A DNA stretch of 64,000 nucleotides, from NCBI GenBank assembly GCA_050084985.1, contig JBITNC010000002.1:15872001-15936000 (forward strand), given 5' to 3'. Positions 48,424 through 58,920 of this stretch are shown here, in pieces. Within the stretch, counting starts at the first letter, position 1. Each line of letters opens with the position of its first letter. A program made the position numbers and the translations under genes. The notes under the pieces were generated by a model, which was not told the DNA's origin, did no database searches, and worked only from the letters and a program-made list of their open reading frames with translations. The DNA is from Nageia nagi. Its lineage: Eukaryota; Pinophyta.

Positions 48424-48552
48424 TAAAGGGAGGCCCCAAGTTCAAAACTCTCCCCCACATATGTAAATATGCTAAAATCTAATCGATGGATAAATATACT
48501 AACATGGATGGATCGAGTAAGGATGATTTCAAAAAAAAAATATCATCAAACT
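48424..48552 (+). repeat. Right part of the split SINE, A-tail and 11-bp duplication
   Basis: TAAAG (48424-48428) is the copia duplication. GGAGGCCCCAAGTTCAAAAC then holds the weak B box, with AAACTCTCCC and ATATGCTAAA shared with the SINE at 41347. The A-rich tail ends at about 48541, and ATCATCAAACT at 48542-48552 closes the SINE. Confidence 0.8.
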
Positions 48553-49930
48553 TTTTATATACATATAAAATCAAAATACATTATTTTCTTCCACAATAAA
48601 TTTTGTACAAAAACTATTCAAACTTGCAATAAGGTAATATCACCTCTTGTTAAAAGAATTGAAAGACCAGTAAAATGTGAAGATACTCACATGAAAAATC
48701 CTTATGATACTCTCACCCCTACATTAACGATATCTAAAAACTCTTACAAACTAATAAATCTAAAGATTGTTAAATGTTAATTTTATCATTTGAATGGTTC
48801 TGATCCCGCCCCACTATGATTAACATATGTAAACTTTTGTACCCAAGCAACCCTATAGGATGTCTGGTCTAAAACTATTAGATTTAACCTCGGAACAAAT
48901 TAAATCGCTTTGTCATGCCACGAACAATGACTTCCAATCAAGAATAATTGTCAAAAAACCAGTAGACGCAAACCAAACAGATAAGAAAAAGGACTTTCAA
49001 AAGAAAGAAACTCAAAAGACTCGATATCATTATTGTCTAGAGAGTTTTCAAAAGAAACTGTCTCTTTGAAATAGATAGTAAATACCATATCTGAGATAAA
49101 TAGACACAGCATGTAAATTATTTTTTAATCAATTGTATCAACCAAAGCTGAGCACATTATGTTCTTAGAAAAATTATAAACCACTGAAAAATGAGTAATA
49201 ATAAAATGCTACATAGTTATTACAAGATTAGAAAGGAACATTTTGTTCTAAGCTTTGGCTGTTTGGCCCATGCATGCTGTCCGGATATTGAACCAACCCA
49301 ACATCTGATTGCACCCGGTAGTGAGGTATTGGTTACAAAATGCACCTGCTACAGAGGTATGGGTAAGAAATGAACCCAGAACACCCTAACTGTACCAGGT
49401 GCAAAGGAAAAGTAAGGCACCAGATGAGAAAACCCGGCTAGGGCAGGAAATGAAGTAACATGAATCCTGTAATTTGAATTATTATTTACATACAGTAACT
49501 AGTAACAAACTGTTATTTGAATACAATGGGAATGATTAGATTGGATAATGATATGGTCTGGCATATTGATTAGGATATCATAACATGAATATATAATTTC
49601 GGTTCAGTTTTACACAACGCATAGCTTTGCATCCTCCCACAACCTCACACACTGCATACCTGGCCAAGTCTAAGGAGACCACAACAGTTGCTCCACATCC
49701 ACAACTTTCGTAAACAAGTACCTATACAACCTTCAATATATTCAATTGCAATGATCATATGACATGTAGGTGATTATTTGTAAAAGTCCTTAAAGTGACA
49801 TTATATGGATATGATTCCATATGTGAATCACAATCATCTTCAAAAGCACTGTCAAATAAACTATTCTAATATTAAATGCCAACATTGACTGCACATGTAA
49901 TATTGTCTATGAGATGATGTCAAAAAAAAA
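48553..49930. other. Intergenic sequence downstream of the RRP1 gene, nothing recognised
   Basis: Short frames (for example 48860-49069) have no motif. The stretch at 49240-49440 is relatively GC-rich but unidentified; it could be an old repeat. Confidence 0.35.
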
Positions 49931-50170
49931 TGATTGCCAACTTGAAATTCAAGCTCTAATGATACAAATAATGCCAGTGCAACACAAGTCAAATATCAGT
50001 GCCATGTTTAAGCTAATCAAAATTGGAAAGATACAAAAATCCTAACATAGAATGGGAGAAACAGGATTGCCAACTTGAAGTTCAAGCTCTACAGATACAG
50101 AAAATGCCGTGCAATACAAGTCAAATGGGGATCAGTGGGATATCTAAGCTAATCAAAATTGGAATATAGA
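49931..50170. repeat. Diverged tandem duplication (about 105-bp units)
   Basis: GATTGCCAACTTGAA(A/G)TTCA occurs at 49932 and 50065, and AGCTAATCAAAATTGGAA at 50011 and 50147. A spacer of about 30 bp separates the copies. It lies about 400 bp beyond the stop codon of the RRP1 gene, possibly near its 3' untranslated region. Confidence 0.8.
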
Positions 50171-50573
50171 ACACTCCTAGCTAACTCATAGGAAGGGTGA
50201 GCCAGTGATGTATTCTTAAGGAATTATCCTTTTTGAGTCAAATACCAATGCGTTTGCTCCTTGGAGCTAAAGTACAGTTTAAGCAAGAACTAAAAGGATC
50301 TCCAATAAGCCGAAGACATATCATATCACTTCAGAAATCCTGGATTGTCTCTTTCTAGTACATAATAAAAATAAGATTTTGATTTTGCTTTGTTCAACCC
50401 ATGTACTAATTTTCTTTTACTTCCATCATCTCCAGAGGTAAAAATATTCGGGACATCACCAGAGGCAGAACCAGATCACGAGGATCTGGCAACAGTGGCA
50501 AGGTGAAAATGTTCTCCTTTGCAAACATAACATGACATTCTCTGTGATATCATTTGCTGTAGGTCTTAAAACA
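50171..50573. other. Probable 3' flank/3' UTR of the RRP1 gene
   Basis: Non-coding sequence directly after the RRP1 stop codon (minus strand). No poly(A) signal could be assigned with confidence. Confidence 0.4.
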
Positions 50574-52820
50574 TTACACCGAATTAGTTTGTAAAACATT
50601 TGATTGCCGTTTACGAACCACCTTGGTACCTGGTGTGACTTTCAACTTCCTTTTGCGCCTCCGCATAGACAAGGTCAAAATCCTCATCCTTTGGGGACTC
50701 GGTGATTCTTTAACAATGCGGATAGGTCCTGGAGGCACTCCCTTCTTTAGTGCACTTCCTCTTGGGGTAGAAGATGGAGGCATCCTCAAGCTCTCTGGTG
50801 GCAATGGGGTAGCAGGCTTCCAAACGATATTCCTTTTCAAAGAAAATCTAACCTTCTTCACAGATTTCTCACCCATTTTACCACAAGAACTGCCTGTATT
50901 AGAATGCAGTGCGCCAGCAGAACTAATGCCATTTTCGTGATCGCTTGACAACTTCGGACTGCTTATGACTTCATTTGAAACATTCTTTGCTCTTTTTCTC
51001 TTTTTGGATTCAAAGGATAAAGATGTTGCCAATGATTCAAAAGCCAGACTCTCTGCATCCTTATTTTCACCTAGCTCTGTTGCAACTTTTTCAAACTCTT
51101 TGTGCAGGTTGGAGATTACTGAATCACCAAAGTCAAAAGAAACTCCAGCACTTCCAAGGCCATTATTTTGCTCGTTGTGCACACCATTGCCGATATCACC
51201 CTCCACTGCTTCATCTACCTCACACGTTCGCATATGGGACTTCTTCTTTGCTCGAAGCTCAGAGCTACCCTTCAACTTCTTCTTCCCCAGTACTCCAACA
51301 TTGCTATCTTCATCTCCTTCAGCCTTGTCGGAATTGCTTTCCTTTTTCGCCTTCTTAATTTTCTTCTTCATGATCTTTTTCATCACATCACCGATTTCCA
51401 AGCTGCCTTTCTGGGCAATTTCCTGCCCATTGTCCGGTTGCTGTTTTCCATCACCAGCTGCTTTTAATTTCTTCGACTTAGCCTTCTCCACCTTCTTCAT
51501 CACTGGCTGGTTTTCTTCATCCATTGAGGTTTTTGATTTCTTTGATTTCCTCTTCAATCCAATGGACGTGGCCAAGCTACCTTCCTCAGCAATCTCCATT
51601 TCGCTATGCACTGGCAGGTTATCATCGCCCATTAAGGTTTTCGCTTTCTTTGATTTCCTCTTCTTAACCTTGTTTTCCTTCTCCAAACGCTCTTCATCTG
51701 CAACCTCCATAATACCATTCCCTTGCTGACTTCCATCATCCAGTGCTCTCTTAACGTTATTCAGATTTGCCGTCTTTACCTTCTTTTTCTTATTGCCTGC
51801 ATCTAGTCCCCCGTCCTCAGCCACTTTTGCCGTATCTTCACCCTTACCCAACCCAAAACCTGCTACGTCCTCTGCAGAACCTCTATCCCTCCTCATCCCG
51901 TTCGCAAAAATCGAAACCTCACAGACCTCACGAAACTTCTCAAGCTTCCCAAACTCGTCATGCAAAGCATACAAAACCTTTCTGTTAGCCTGAGGCGTCG
52001 ACTCCGCAGTGGCCAGCTCCAAAACCATATTCCCGACCCCCATAGACAGAGCAGTACATCCGAACTTCTGCACATCATCATCACCCTCAACAACACCCTC
52101 ATTACCTTTCCCCTCCCTCTCTTCTATTCTCCTCTTCACAAGCCTCCTACCATGATCCAACAGAACATCAAACACATTAACCCTAACCCTATCCACCAAA
52201 ACCTTATCAGAAACCCTAGCCAAAACACAGTAAAGCGGCTCAAACACAAGCCCTGATGCATCAACTTTCAACGGCAAAAACTCCTTCAGCTCACTAAGAT
52301 AAACATCTACAAACTGCAAGTTAATACCCCTCGCCGGATACTTATCATTCGCCGTAAAGGTCTCCTCCGCCAAAACCCTCATGAAACTTTCCGTCACCGA
52401 TTTTTCCCACCCATGAGAGTCCAAAAGAAGAAAAACATAGTGAAGAAATCGCCTAAGCATGAGATAAAATTTGTCAAGGCGAAGGTGGTCGATGCCAGAC
52501 CACTCCCGCCTAATAGTTAGGATAAATACCTGAAAATAACTAAGGCTGAGGGAGAGGTCGAGCGTTCGAACCAGAGCGGCCAGCTTTTCGATAACATCGG
52601 CCTGGACATGGCGCTTGTCAGCATGCCATACACAGTAGAAGAGCCCTTTCCAAATTTTCTTGAGGTCTTGGATTGCCACACTGTTCTGTGCCGTCATCCA
52701 CGACTCCAAGAGGCGTACAGCCCTGTCTCTGGTGGTCTTATCGCAGGACGCCAGCTGCTTTGCGAATCCGGTTTTCTGCTGAGGAGGCTTCTCTTTGCGG
52801 GGATCTGATGGTTCTTCCAT
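50574..52820 (-). CDS. RRP1: Ribosomal RNA processing protein 1 homolog (RRP1/Nop52 family), single exon
   Basis: One uninterrupted frame encodes 748 residues. The start is the ATG at 52820, in the good context CAACAATGG. Residues about 18-235 form the Nop52 domain: FAKQLASCDKTTRDRAVRLL, then LKKIWKGLFYCVWHADK, then LRLDKFYLMLRRFL. RRP1 proteins act in the nucleolus in 27S pre-rRNA processing and 60S subunit assembly. Residues about 335-510 hold lysine-rich repeats (KKRKSKKAK, LKRKSKKSK, KKKIKKAKK) separated by acidic linkers, as in nucleolar proteins. The C-terminal block has KKVRFSLKRNIVWKP and STPRGSALKKGVPPGP, as in plant RRP1. No intron is seen in the coding part. It is the only intact host gene in the window, flanked by retrotransposons on both sides. 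Confidence 0.92.
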   Translation of the reverse strand: MEEPSDPRKEKPPQQKTGFAKQLASCDKTTRDRAVRLLESWMTAQNSVAIQDLKKIWKGLFYCVWHADKRHVQADVIEKLAALVRTLDLSLSLSYFQVFILTIRREWSGIDHLRLDKFYLMLRRFLHYVFLLLDSHGWEKSVTESFMRVLAEETFTANDKYPARGINLQFVDVYLSELKEFLPLKVDASGLVFEPLYCVLARVSDKVLVDRVRVNVFDVLLDHGRRLVKRRIEEREGKGNEGVVEGDDDVQKFGCTALSMGVGNMVLELATAESTPQANRKVLYALHDEFGKLEKFREVCEVSIFANGMRRDRGSAEDVAGFGLGKGEDTAKVAEDGGLDAGNKKKKVKTANLNNVKRALDDGSQQGNGIMEVADEERLEKENKVKKRKSKKAKTLMGDDNLPVHSEMEIAEEGSLATSIGLKRKSKKSKTSMDEENQPVMKKVEKAKSKKLKAAGDGKQQPDNGQEIAQKGSLEIGDVMKKIMKKKIKKAKKESNSDKAEGDEDSNVGVLGKKKLKGSSELRAKKKSHMRTCEVDEAVEGDIGNGVHNEQNNGLGSAGVSFDFGDSVISNLHKEFEKVATELGENKDAESLAFESLATSLSFESKKRKRAKNVSNEVISSPKLSSDHENGISSAGALHSNTGSSCGKMGEKSVKKVRFSLKRNIVWKPATPLPPESLRMPPSSTPRGSALKKGVPPGPIRIVKESPSPQRMRILTLSMRRRKRKLKVTPGTKVVRKRQSNVLQTNSV

Positions 52821-53140
52821 TGTTGCAGAATGAAGAAAGCAAAAAGTTAGGGTTTTAAAATGCAGAAAACGACTAGGGTTTAATTATGTTGTGGTGTTGT
52901 TTTTGGAGGATGTAAGGGTTTGAACTCGCAACCTTGTGATGTTTCTTTCCAGTGCATGATCGAATCCATCATTGTAGACTGTGCTGAAGCACATTCTTCA
53001 AACCCTAAACCGTATCTCCTGGAGTTGTTTTTAAACCCGTTCATGCTCATGCTGCTTTTCGAATATGTGCATAAAGAAAAGAAGATGCCCAGGATTAGGT
53101 ATACAACATGAGTGTTGGTAAAGGCTTCAAATCAGCCCAG
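52821..53140 (-). promoter_or_regulatory. 5' UTR/promoter of RRP1 with telo-boxes and a site II motif
   Basis: Reading toward the gene, AAACCCTA telo-boxes lie at 52848-52855 and 52874-52881 on the minus strand. A further AAACCCTAAA is on the plus strand at 53000-53009. TGGGCT, a site II (TGGGCY) core, is on the minus strand at 53134-53139. Telo-box plus site II is the known promoter signature of plant ribosomal-protein and ribosome-biogenesis genes, bound by Telo-box factors and TCP proteins. The transcription start is not known from sequence alone. Confidence 0.6.
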
Positions 53141-53580
53141 GAATTTGACACGTTTTTTTGGTTTTTAGAAGTTTTTTATGGTTAAAAATATATTTTTTTA
53201 AATATAAAACATCATGATGTCCTTTTAAAAATTCTAAATCCTATATTTGATGTTCAATATTTAATTTTTTTTAATAGAACGTTATATATATATATATACA
53301 CAAACACAACTATGATACATCTTCAAAATATTATGAACTCATACACATTTTCATATTTAAAATTTCGAAACAATAAAAACCTAGATGTTCTTTAAAGATA
53401 ATTTTGAATGTTTATTCTCTTATTACTTCGTTTCATCTCGAACCCAAGAGTTAGGATAGAGGAAAAGAGAATAGGAAGAAAAATATGCATATAGATTCAA
53501 AAAGATAGCAAAAGATTTGAACTCCAAATCTCTTTGAATTCATTTGGCATGATGTTTAATTTCTAATTTTTCATCTGTCA
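53141..53580. other. AT-rich upstream flank of RRP1, nothing recognised
   Basis: Contains a short (TA)n run near 53284. No open frame. Confidence 0.35.
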
Positions 53581-53790
53581 GATTGTATTCACCATTAATT
53601 TAGAAGGCTTGGTAGTTGGCTTGGTAGACCCCTCTTTGACTATTTATATTTAACCATTGGATGAGAAAACAATCAACTATCAGATTAAAAATATGTAACC
53701 ATTGTATTCGCCATTAATTTAGAAGGCTTAGTAGTTGGCTTGGTAGACCCCTTTTCGATTATTTATATGTAACCATTGAATGAGAAAACT
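53581..53790. repeat. 119-bp tandem duplication next to the outer copia LTR
   Basis: GTATTC(A/G)CCATTAATTTAG followed by AAGGCTT(G/A)GTAGTTGGCTT occurs at 53585 and again at 53704. Both copies also share TTGGTAGACCCC and ACCATTG(G/A)ATGAGAAAAC. The second copy ends about 10 bp before the outer copia LTR. Confidence 0.85.
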
Positions 53791-53798
53791 AGTAGAGG

Positions 53799-54274
53799 TG
53801 AATTATAATATGAACAACTCTAAACTCCTAAGATCACATGAAAGCTCACAATACACATCTAACAAACTCACAAAGATAACATAAGATGTAAGTGGTTCCT
53901 CCAACTAGGAGTACATCCACTAACTAAATCTCTCTTATTAACAAATATGAACTCTTACAATCCTGCTACACTTTTCTTCTAAACACTATCCTATAGCATA
54001 ACTTTACTCCATAAATTGGTGTATGATCCAAAGAGGGAACCTTTTATTTGTAGCTCAAAATCCTTCTTTGGATCACCCTTTTACCCAATGTACAAAAGCA
54101 TGACATGCATATCCTTTTACCCAAGGGGCATGCTCATGACATGAAGCATAGGACAAGTTACATTATCATATTCACTTAAGTACTTAAGGTATCAAATGAT
54201 ACCCTTAAGTATTAGTGAACTTACATAGAAGATTATTACAAAACCTTTACAATAATGCATTATACATTTCAACA
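53799..54274 (-). repeat. 3' LTR of the older, outer copia element
   Basis: On the minus strand it starts TGTTGAAATGTATAATGCAT at 54274 and ends near 53799. It is followed inward by CATTAAGTGGAG, a polypurine tract matching that of copia B. It resembles the copia B LTR in organisation, including GTGGTTCCTCC and GGGAGTACATCCA-like words, but is well diverged. Confidence 0.75.
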
Positions 54275-54606
54275 CTCCACTTAATGCAATATTGGGATAG
54301 AGCGAATAAGAGAAAAAGTAAGAGAGTTTTCTTTCGAACAGATACAATAGAGATGATAACCTTTAACATATTTATAAAGTAAAAAAGATCTAGTTTGAGA
54401 CTCACTACTTTGCCAAATACAATCATTAACCATAACTAGTTTCGATGTACATGAAGTAGTCATCCAATTAGAAGTCATGAAGAGTCCTCAAGAGCTTGCA
54501 TATTTTAAGTAAGTAACCTGCAATCTCAAAGAAACTTGCAAGACATAAGCAGCCCAAATAACAAGATTGGTTAGATGCATCATATTCATATCAACTAGGA
54601 TAGATG
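54275..54606 (-). mobile_element. Outer copia element, 3' internal part left of copia B
   Basis: The sequence aligns with copia B just inside its 3' LTR: TTAATGCAATATTGGGATAG, GAGACTCACTAC, ACAATCATTAACCA and TTAGATGCATCATAT are shared in the same order. It is interrupted at AGATG by copia B and resumes at 63531. It is non-coding 3' untranslated sequence. Confidence 0.85.
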
Positions 54607-55107
54607 TGAGAGAATTAGCACTACTCTGATTCCTAAGGTCCAAGACTATAGAAAGCTCAATCACATTCAACATGCAACATCTACAAGCTACCAACACATT
54701 CACACAATATGACACCAATATAATGTGGTTCCTCCCTCCTTGGGAGTACATCCATAACTAGTTCTCTATTCTCAATCTATGCACCTCTTACTACAATTCT
54801 CTTCCTCTCCTACACAACCTAGTAGAGTAATGTTACTCCAAAACTTAGATGTGTTTACAAGAGGAGAGGCCCTTTATTTATAGCTTGAGAGCACCTCCCT
54901 AACCTCCTTTTAACCCAAGGGTAAGGTTAGGGTTACAATAAATGTGTGACCTAACTTTAACCTACCAACTAACCCCATGGTTAGGTCAAAGTCCACGCAT
55001 AATAAAGAATTCAATTAATCCCTTAAGGTATCTACATATCCTTTAAGTGATTAATTGAACTTACAAGGAGTTTAGATATTCACAATATTTCATTACAAAT
55101 TCTAACA
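54607..55107 (-). repeat. 3' LTR of copia B
   Basis: On the minus strand it runs from TGTTAGAATTTG to AATTCTCTCA. Next to it, the minus strand reads CATTAAGGGGGAG (55108-55120), the polypurine tract. All differences from the 5' LTR are transitions. TTCAATTAATC (55010-55020) and GATTAATTGAA (55049-55059) form an 11-bp inverted repeat in the U3 part. Confidence 0.97.
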
Positions 55108-56100
55108 CTCCCCCTTAATGCAATATTGGGATAGAGCATAGAAGAGAGAAGAGAGAGAGTAAGAGAGAGTTCTCCTCCATAGAGATACAAGTGGAGATGA
55201 GAACATTTACATATTTGAGAATCTTTTTGAGAACTAATATGAGACTCACTACATTACCATTTGACAAAATGGTTTACAATACAATCATTAACCACAACTG
55301 GTTTCATTGTACATAGTAGTCGATCAACTTTAAGCTGACATGTGAGTCTCCATGAGCTTGCTTTCACAAGGTGAGTAACCTGCATTTCTGAAGAAGATCC
55401 TGCATGCTACAAGCAACTCATGAACAAAATCAGTTAGATGCATCATATATTCAAATAAGAGAATCAAATAATGTCATCTTATAAATAACTGATTAATGGT
55501 GCACTATGAGTCATCACAGAGATGCCAAGCCATCACTCATAGTCACTTGTTGTTATATAGACATGTGTTGATTATTAATAAAGCATAAAAAATTGTACAA
55601 CGAGTTTCTCACGTAGAGCAAACTCACCATGGAGGTATAGAATGTACAACAAGTTCATCACGCAGAGCAAACTCACCATGGAGGTATAGAGCATAAAAAT
55701 TGTACAACAAGTTTCTCACGCAGAGCAAACTCACCATGGAGGTATAAAGCATAAAAATTGTACAATGAGTTTCTCACGCAGAGCAAACTCACCATGGAGG
55801 TATAGAATGTACAATAAGTTCGTCATGCAGAGCGAACTTACCACGGAGGTAAATTAATTATATGCTCAAAAAATTGTACAACGAGTTTCTCATGCAAAGC
55901 AAACTCACCACGGAGGTATAAATATGTACAACAAGTTTGTCACGCAGAGCAAACTTACCACGGAGGTTTAAAATAATCAACACTCTATAACAATAATTGT
56001 ACAACAAGTTTGTCATGCAGAGCAAACTTACCACGGAGGTCTAGAATGTACAATCAAAAAAGGGCCTCTTAGAGGTGAAGTTGTCATCATTAATAAAGGT
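55108..56100 (-). other. 3' untranslated region of copia B containing an 8-copy minisatellite
   Basis: Between the pol stop and polypurine tract, units beginning GTACAAC(A/G)AGTT(T/C) and containing CACGCAGAGCAAACTCACCA recur at about 55597, 55645, 55705, 55764, 55809, 55876, 55925 and 55999. Spacing is 45-74 bp, with a partial ninth at 56046. No coding content. Confidence 0.9.
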
Positions 56101-57700
56101 TCAAACTTCACTCCCCCTTGAGGGCAACTTCACCAACCCGAGAGAATCCTTAAGCTTGCTGAACTGAGCTTCAGGAAGGGGCTTGGTGAATAGATCAATG
56201 GAGTTTTCAGTAGATGGACAATACTCCAAGTGTATGATGTCATCTAGAACGTTCTCCCTGATAAAATGGGCTTGGATTTCCATATGTTTGGTTCTCTGAT
56301 GGAACATAGGATTCTTAGCCAAAGAGATAGCCGATTGATTGTCTGAAGAAATAAGAGATGGGCCATTTTGCTTCTACCCAATTTCGTTCAGAAGATGTCT
56401 TAGCCAAATAGCTTCTTGGACGGCAACAGACATGGCTCGATATTCAGCTTCGGTGGTAGAAAGAGTCACAGTAGGTTGCTTCTTGGAAGCCCAAGAGATA
56501 GCACCTGAACCAATGCTGAACACATATGCAGAGGTTGATTTTCTGTCATCTCTATCTCCCCCATAATCAGAATCTGAGAACCCTGAGAGAATAATTAAGG
56601 GCACTTTGGAATACTTAAGAGCAAGATCCTTTATCCCTGCCACATACCTCAAGATTTGCTTCACAGCATTGAGGTGTTCAACATATGGTTTTTGCATGAA
56701 TCGTGCCATCAGATTCACTGCAAAGGTAATATCAGGATGAGAGATAGTCAGATACAAAAGACTACCGATCAATTGCCTATAAGCTGTAGCATCAGCCAAA
56801 TGAGAATCTGAGCTCAGTGATACAACGATTCCAGGAGAAATAGGTATTGCAGCATATATACACTCCTCCATTCCAAACTTTTGCAAGATGTCTGATATAT
56901 ACTTAGATTGACTAAGATAAGTACAATCTTTATGTTGGTATACTTGCATTCCAAGATAGTAATGCAATAGACCTAGATCAGTCATTTCAAATGTTGCCTT
57001 CAGTTTGGATATGCACTCTTGGATGATTTCAATATTGTTGCCTGTTATGAGAAGATCATCCACATAAAGGAGAATTAAGACCATGTCTTTTCCTTGATTG
57101 AGTACATAGAGATCTGAGTCAGAGAAGCACTTGGAAAAAACAATATCTGCAAAGAATCCTGAAATTTTCTTGTACCATGCTTTAGGTGCTTGTTTAAGTC
57201 CATACAAAGACTTCTTTAGCTTGCACACAAGAGACTCTTTTCCTTCTAGAATAAATCCTTCTGGTTGATTCATGTAGATTTCAACATCCAAGTCACCATT
57301 GAGAAATGCACTCTTGACATCAAGTTGAAAAACTTTCCAACCTTGAACTACAGAAAGAGCAAGGATTATCCTGACAGTAGGCATCTTGGCCACAGGAGCA
57401 AAGGTTTCCTCATAATCAATACCATATTTTTGAGCGAATCCTTTGGCCACTAACCTTGCTTTATATTTTTCTAACTTCTCCATCAGAATTGTACTTGATC
57501 TTGTAAATCCATTTATTTCCAATCACATTTTTCTCATTAGGATAAGGAACCAAATCTCAAGTTTCATTTTTCATGAGTGCCTCATACTCAACTTTCATAG
57601 CTTCCATCCAACACTCTTGCTTGGAAGCTTCTTTGAATGTTGATGGCTCATTCATATTATCAATTTTGGCAAATAAGGATTTATTCAAGGTCATACTTCT
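56101..57700 (-). pseudogene. Copia B reverse transcriptase and RNase H
   Basis: The main frame 57522-56374 has ARLVAKGFAQKYGIDYEETF, then VFQLDVKSAFLNGDLDVEIY, then LYGLKQAPKAWYKK and LLYVDDLLITGN, so the YVDD active site is intact. RNase H has SDSDYGGDRDDRKSTSAYVF and TLSTTEAEYRAM. A stop after LLNEIG breaks the frame, then SSDNQSAISLAKNP continues to FTKPLPEAQFSKLKDSLGLV and the end at 56101. The RT N-terminal part lies in another frame upstream of 57522, so there is a frameshift near 57480. Confidence 0.92.
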
Positions 57701-57730
57701 TGTAATTCTCTGAGTTGGAGAATTTTGCTC

Positions 57731-58920
57731 TTATGGTGACTTCCCTACATGATCATCCAACCAGTTAGGTGCAGGCATAGAATCTTCTGAATCAGACACC
57801 TCAGCATGAGAAGTCGTATCCTCAGGAAGTTCATTGAACTTGACATCCCTAGAAATAAAGACTATTTTATGGGACGAGGAGTAGAGCCTGTAACCTCTAT
57901 GCTGATTATCATACCCCACAAAGATGCATTTTTCTGATCTTTTGTCTAGCTTCTTTCTTTTCTCTGAGGTAATGAAGGTAAATGCATCACATCCAAAGAC
58001 CCTGAAGTGTGAGATGTTAGGTTTCTTTCCTATCCATGCTTCATATGGAGTTTTTCCTTCAACTGCTTTAGTAGGACACCTATTAAGGGTGTGAATAGCA
58101 GTGTGAACAGCTTCTTCCCATAAGAAACTAGGAAGGTTACCCAACATGCATCTTGCCATTTCCATAATGGTGCGATTCTTTCTTTCAGCAACTCCATTTT
58201 GCTGAGGGGTGTATGGGATTATGAATTGCCGCTTGATCCCATGTTTAACACAATAATTGTTAAACTCATTACTATTATATTCACCCCATTGTTAGATCTC
58301 AGCATTTTGATCTTAAAATCAGTTTGATTTTTAATAAGTGCCTTGAAGTCTTTAAATCGATCAAAAGTTTGATCCTTGTGCTCAAGTAGATAACCAAATG
58401 TCATCCTACTAAAGTCATCAATGAAGGTCAGAATATAAGAAGCTCCCCCTAGAGACTTAGTCTGAAATGGACCCATCAAATCTGAATGCACAAGCTGAAG
58501 AGGACGAGTAGCCCGAGTTGCCTTATCCTTTTCAAACTTTTGCCTATTCATCTTTCCAAGAATGCACCTTTCACAAAGACCAATTGTGGGTGAAATATTA
58601 GGTAAACCTTCCACAAGTTCTTGATTTTTCATATCTTGAATACTCTTGTGGTTAAGGTGCCCTAATCGTTGATGCCAAAGATTACCTTTTGAACACACAT
58701 TTGTAGCAAGACAAATCTTTGAAGGTACTTGATCCATAATATAAAGGTCATTCTTTACTGATCCTTTCATCAAAGTGGCAAGTCCTTTCTTAACACACCA
58801 GGAGTGTGAGGTAAACTCAAATGAGCATCCTATCCTTGTAATCTGAATTACAGAGATAAGATTCATCCTTAGCTTAGGCACATAAAAGACATTATCAAGC
58901 GCCTTTCCATGAATCTTCAC
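57731..58920 (-). pseudogene. Copia B integrase
   Basis: The frame from 58920 has WHQRLGHLNHKSIQDM with CERCILGKMNRQKF (HHCC zinc module), then LVHSDLMGPFQTKSLGG (first catalytic aspartate). The second catalytic site reads LRSNNG, so aspartate is replaced by asparagine through a G-to-A change. A one-base deletion in the following G run shifts the frame. NGVAERKNRTIMEMARCMLG keeps the glutamate. The frame 58165-57731 carries GKTPYEAWIGKKPNISHFRV and the usual integrase end. Confidence 0.92.

Noticed and set aside
49240-49440. Possible tRNA or small RNA gene in a relatively GC-rich patch
   Set aside because: No cloverleaf or A/B boxes could be built.
50965-51729. 254-codon plus-strand open frame
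   Set aside because: It lies wholly opposite the RRP1 coding region and has no domain; it is a shadow of the lysine-rich part read in reverse.
55597-56060. CRISPR-like array
   Set aside because: Repeat spacing is irregular, the spacers are themselves related, and the context is a plant retrotransposon. It is a minisatellite.
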